This document shows, one piece after another, positions 5,639 to 5,819 of a stretch of DNA of 5,819 nucleotides. Made by a program: the position numbers and the translations under genes. The DNA is from an uncultured bacterium. GTDB taxonomy: Bacteria > Bacteroidota > Bacteroidia > Chitinophagales > Chitinophagaceae. The notes beneath the pieces were generated by a model, which ran no database searches, had not been told where the DNA came from, and saw only the letters and a list, made by a program, of their open reading frames with translations. Positions within the stretch are counted from its first letter, which is position 1, and every line of letters begins with the position of its first letter. The stretch is from NCBI GenBank assembly GCA_903957405.1, contig CAJBPC010000619.1:1-5819 (forward strand). The letters are read 5' to 3'.

Positions 5639-5819
5639 CTCCTCTTCAAGCGCCGCACGCCGTAGGCCGCCCCCGCCGCCAGCAGCAGCGTGATGCCGCC
5701 GTCTATCGGCACCGCGGGGTCGTTGGCAGACGGATCGCCGGGGTCCTGGGCCTGGCAGAAGTTGACAGATATGACCATCAGCAGGATGGTCAGTAAGATG
5801 GATATGCGATAGCGTTTCA
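5629..5819 (-). CDS. Small secreted protein with PIDGG-type (PID-CTERM-like) C-terminal sorting signal; first base of ATG outside window
   Basis: The minus strand reads TG AAA CGC ... TAG. With the A expected at position 5820 this gives a 63-residue protein, MKRYRISILL...RRLKRRGE. Residues 1 to about 24 are a signal peptide (KRYR, then a hydrophobic core, then NFCQA). The middle is a Pro/Asp-rich spacer of about 13 residues (QDPGDPSANDPAV). The end is PIDGG, then a hydrophobic helix ITLLLAAGAAYGV, then a basic tail RRLKRR. This tripartite motif-helix-basic layout is that of C-terminal protein-sorting signals, and it matches the PIDGGISLLLAAGAAYG tail that I recall from Bacteroidota as PID-CTERM. 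Such tails are thought to be handled by exosortase-like enzymes, but none is visible here. With so short a mature region, the protein is nearly all sorting signals. Its function is unknown. Confidence 0.82.
   Translation of the reverse strand, partial: KRYRISILLTILLMVISVNFCQAQDPGDPSANDPAVPIDGGITLLLAAGAAYGVRRLKRRGE

Noticed and set aside
5484..5693. Plus-strand 69-residue frame
   Set aside because: It runs through the CAGGATTT repeats and antisense to the PIDGG-tail gene, ending in a Pro/Ala run caused by the GC-rich antisense strand.

Overview
The window looks like a piece of a Bacteroidota chromosome. The evidence is a secreted protein with an IPT/TIG domain and FG-GAP repeats, a membrane-anchored AraC-type regulator, a tiny protein ending in a PIDGG-type sorting tail, an IS3-family remnant of a type common in that phylum, and the absence of clear Shine-Dalgarno sequences before the starts. 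No RNA gene or CRISPR array was found.

Layout. (1) Positions 1-1582, minus strand: the N-terminal 527 codons of a large secreted FG-GAP/VCBS repeat protein that runs off the left edge. (2) Positions 1684-3004: a complete ISL3-family insertion sequence (1321 bp) with imperfect 25-bp terminal inverted repeats, one intact 418-residue transposase and a perfect 8-bp target duplication (TAAAACTA). It sits about 70-100 bp upstream of the repeat-protein start, so it may have interrupted that gene's promoter. (3) Positions 3013 to about 4260: gene-poor debris. It contains the C-terminal catalytic part of an IS3-family transposase (minus strand, 3298-3603), a pair of 31-bp-spaced direct repeats, and about 650 bp with nothing recognisable. 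(4) Positions 4268-5419, plus strand: an intact regulator with about seven transmembrane helices and a C-terminal AraC DNA-binding domain. (5) Positions 5420-5628: a convergent intergenic region with CAGGATTTW-type short repeats. (6) Positions 5629-5819, minus strand: a 63-residue protein with a signal peptide and a PIDGG-type C-terminal tail; only the first base of its ATG lies beyond the window.

The genes do not form an operon. The window reads as an accessory locus where two generations of insertion sequences (an old, decayed IS3 and a recent ISL3) accumulated between a surface or secreted repeat protein and a membrane-bound regulator. The best leads are the ISL3 insertion in the repeat-protein promoter region, the loss of all zinc-ribbon cysteines in the ISL3 transposase, and the tiny sorting-signal protein. 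I see no clear evidence of a wholly new multi-gene system.
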